This document shows positions 63,779-64,000 of a DNA stretch of 64,000 nucleotides, piece after piece. A program made the position numbers and the translations under genes. The stretch comes from Ignavibacteria bacterium (GTDB taxonomy: Bacteria; Bacteroidota; Ignavibacteria; Kapaibacteriales; UBA961), in the NCBI GenBank assembly GCA_016720145.1, contig JADJXV010000026.1:75033-139032 (forward strand), written 5' to 3'. Within the stretch, counting starts at the first letter, position 1; each line of letters begins with the position of its first letter. Under the pieces are notes generated by a model. That model saw nothing but the letters and a program-made list of their open reading frames with translations. It was not told where the DNA came from and did no database searches.

Positions 63779-63972
63779 AGACAGTCTGCCATCATAGCCT
63801 GACCTATTTCTGGGGGCTCAATACCTTCCTTGCGTTGCGGTCTGATATCTCCCTCGTCGTAGCTTCACTGGGCTTGTTACCTCCACACAGCGTACGATTG
63901 CGGTAGCGGGTGGGTGGCTCCCCTTCCGCGAAGGATTTGCACCTTCTGAATATACAGCTTCGCTTGGCGCAC

Positions 63973-64000
63973 CTACAAACAGGTCGCTCCTCTGTAGCTA
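63973..64000 (-). repeat. Hairpin-tail repeat interrupted by the group II intron (5' exon)
   Basis: Minus strand AGCTACAGAGGAGCGACC then TGTTTGTAG, immediately followed by the intron's GTGCG. The stem is degenerate compared with other copies; the tail is intact. The window ends here. Confidence 0.75.

Larger units (their letters stand above)
62063..63972 (-). mobile_element. Group II intron (class C type), decayed
   Basis: About 1.9 kb on the minus strand. 5' end GTGCGCCAAGCG at 63972 matches the GUGYG consensus. Domain I carries GGTGCAAATCCTTC and an EBS1-like CTACAAACA (63770-63778). An internal reverse-transcriptase reading frame follows (62159-63473, broken), then domain V at 62108-62140. 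The 3' end is less sure: ...AAGGC-AC at ~62063 fits the AY rule. The 5' exon ends exactly in TGTTTGTAG, the tail of the dispersed hairpin repeats. Confidence 0.85.

Noticed and set aside
63095..63906. Several plus-strand ORFs of 60-95 codons
   Set aside because: Antisense to the reverse-transcriptase N-terminus and intron domain I; the high-GC RNA structure keeps frames open by chance.

Overview
The window reads as about 64 kb of chromosome from a flagellated, AT-leaning member of the Bacteroidota/Chlorobiota group. An Ignavibacteria- or Kapabacteria-like lineage fits best, but this is inferred from gene content and not proven. Evidence: type IX secretion (T9SS) C-terminal sorting domains on three proteins, a PorV/PorQ-family outer-membrane protein, a DUF5686 outer-membrane protein, a two-component-propeller histidine kinase, and a flagellin/FliS/FliD/FlaG cluster. 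One tRNA (Pro, GGG) is present. I see no rRNA and no CRISPR array.

Layout. 1-3.9 kb: two related secreted or lipid-anchored proteins, a T9SS BNR-repeat protein and a DinB-fold protein. 4-7.2 kb: a VapBC-type module, a VF530-family protein, a DEAD-box helicase and a tandem array of palindromic repeats. 7.3-10.4 kb: a T9SS surface protein flanked by two directly repeated ~224-bp MITE-like elements. 10.4-16.7 kb: a membrane protein, an alpha/beta hydrolase, a DUF5686 protein, a DMT-family protein, an MlaD-like protein and SSB. 16.9-22.5 kb: leftward flagellar filament cluster (FlgM-like, a possible chaperone, FlaG, FliD, FliS, flagellin with a clear sigma-28 promoter) headed by a SpoIIE phosphatase. 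22.7-34.5 kb: T9SS/PorV pair, glycosyltransferase, urocanase, ECF sigma factor, VWA-OmpA lipoprotein, CDF transporter and a MacB/Lol-like ABC exporter. 34.7-40.9 kb: a persulfide/thiol-handling island (rhodaneses, thioredoxin, OsmC, a CstB-like dioxygenase-rhodanese fusion, TauE) next to a Crp/Fnr regulator. 41-61.1 kb: PlsY, sensor kinase, MurG, SPOR protein, Omp85-like barrel, glycosyltransferase, tRNA-Pro, PIG-L deacetylase, a second VapBC, methyltransferase, APC permease and GuaA. 61.2-64 kb: hairpin repeats and a decayed group II intron.

Two themes cut across the window. First, about 20 intergenic hairpins with different stems share one constant 3' tail, TGTTTGTAG. The group II intron at the right edge is inserted exactly after this tail, and its domain I carries the perfect complement CTACAAACA at the place expected for EBS1. 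The reverse transcriptase is of the class C type, which is known to home downstream of hairpins. The repeat family may therefore be a reservoir of intron target sites. Second, six otherwise intact conserved genes, including housekeeping guaA, are each broken by a single-base indel, several of them in short homopolymers. That looks like sequencing or assembly error rather than biology, and these genes should be read as intact until checked.
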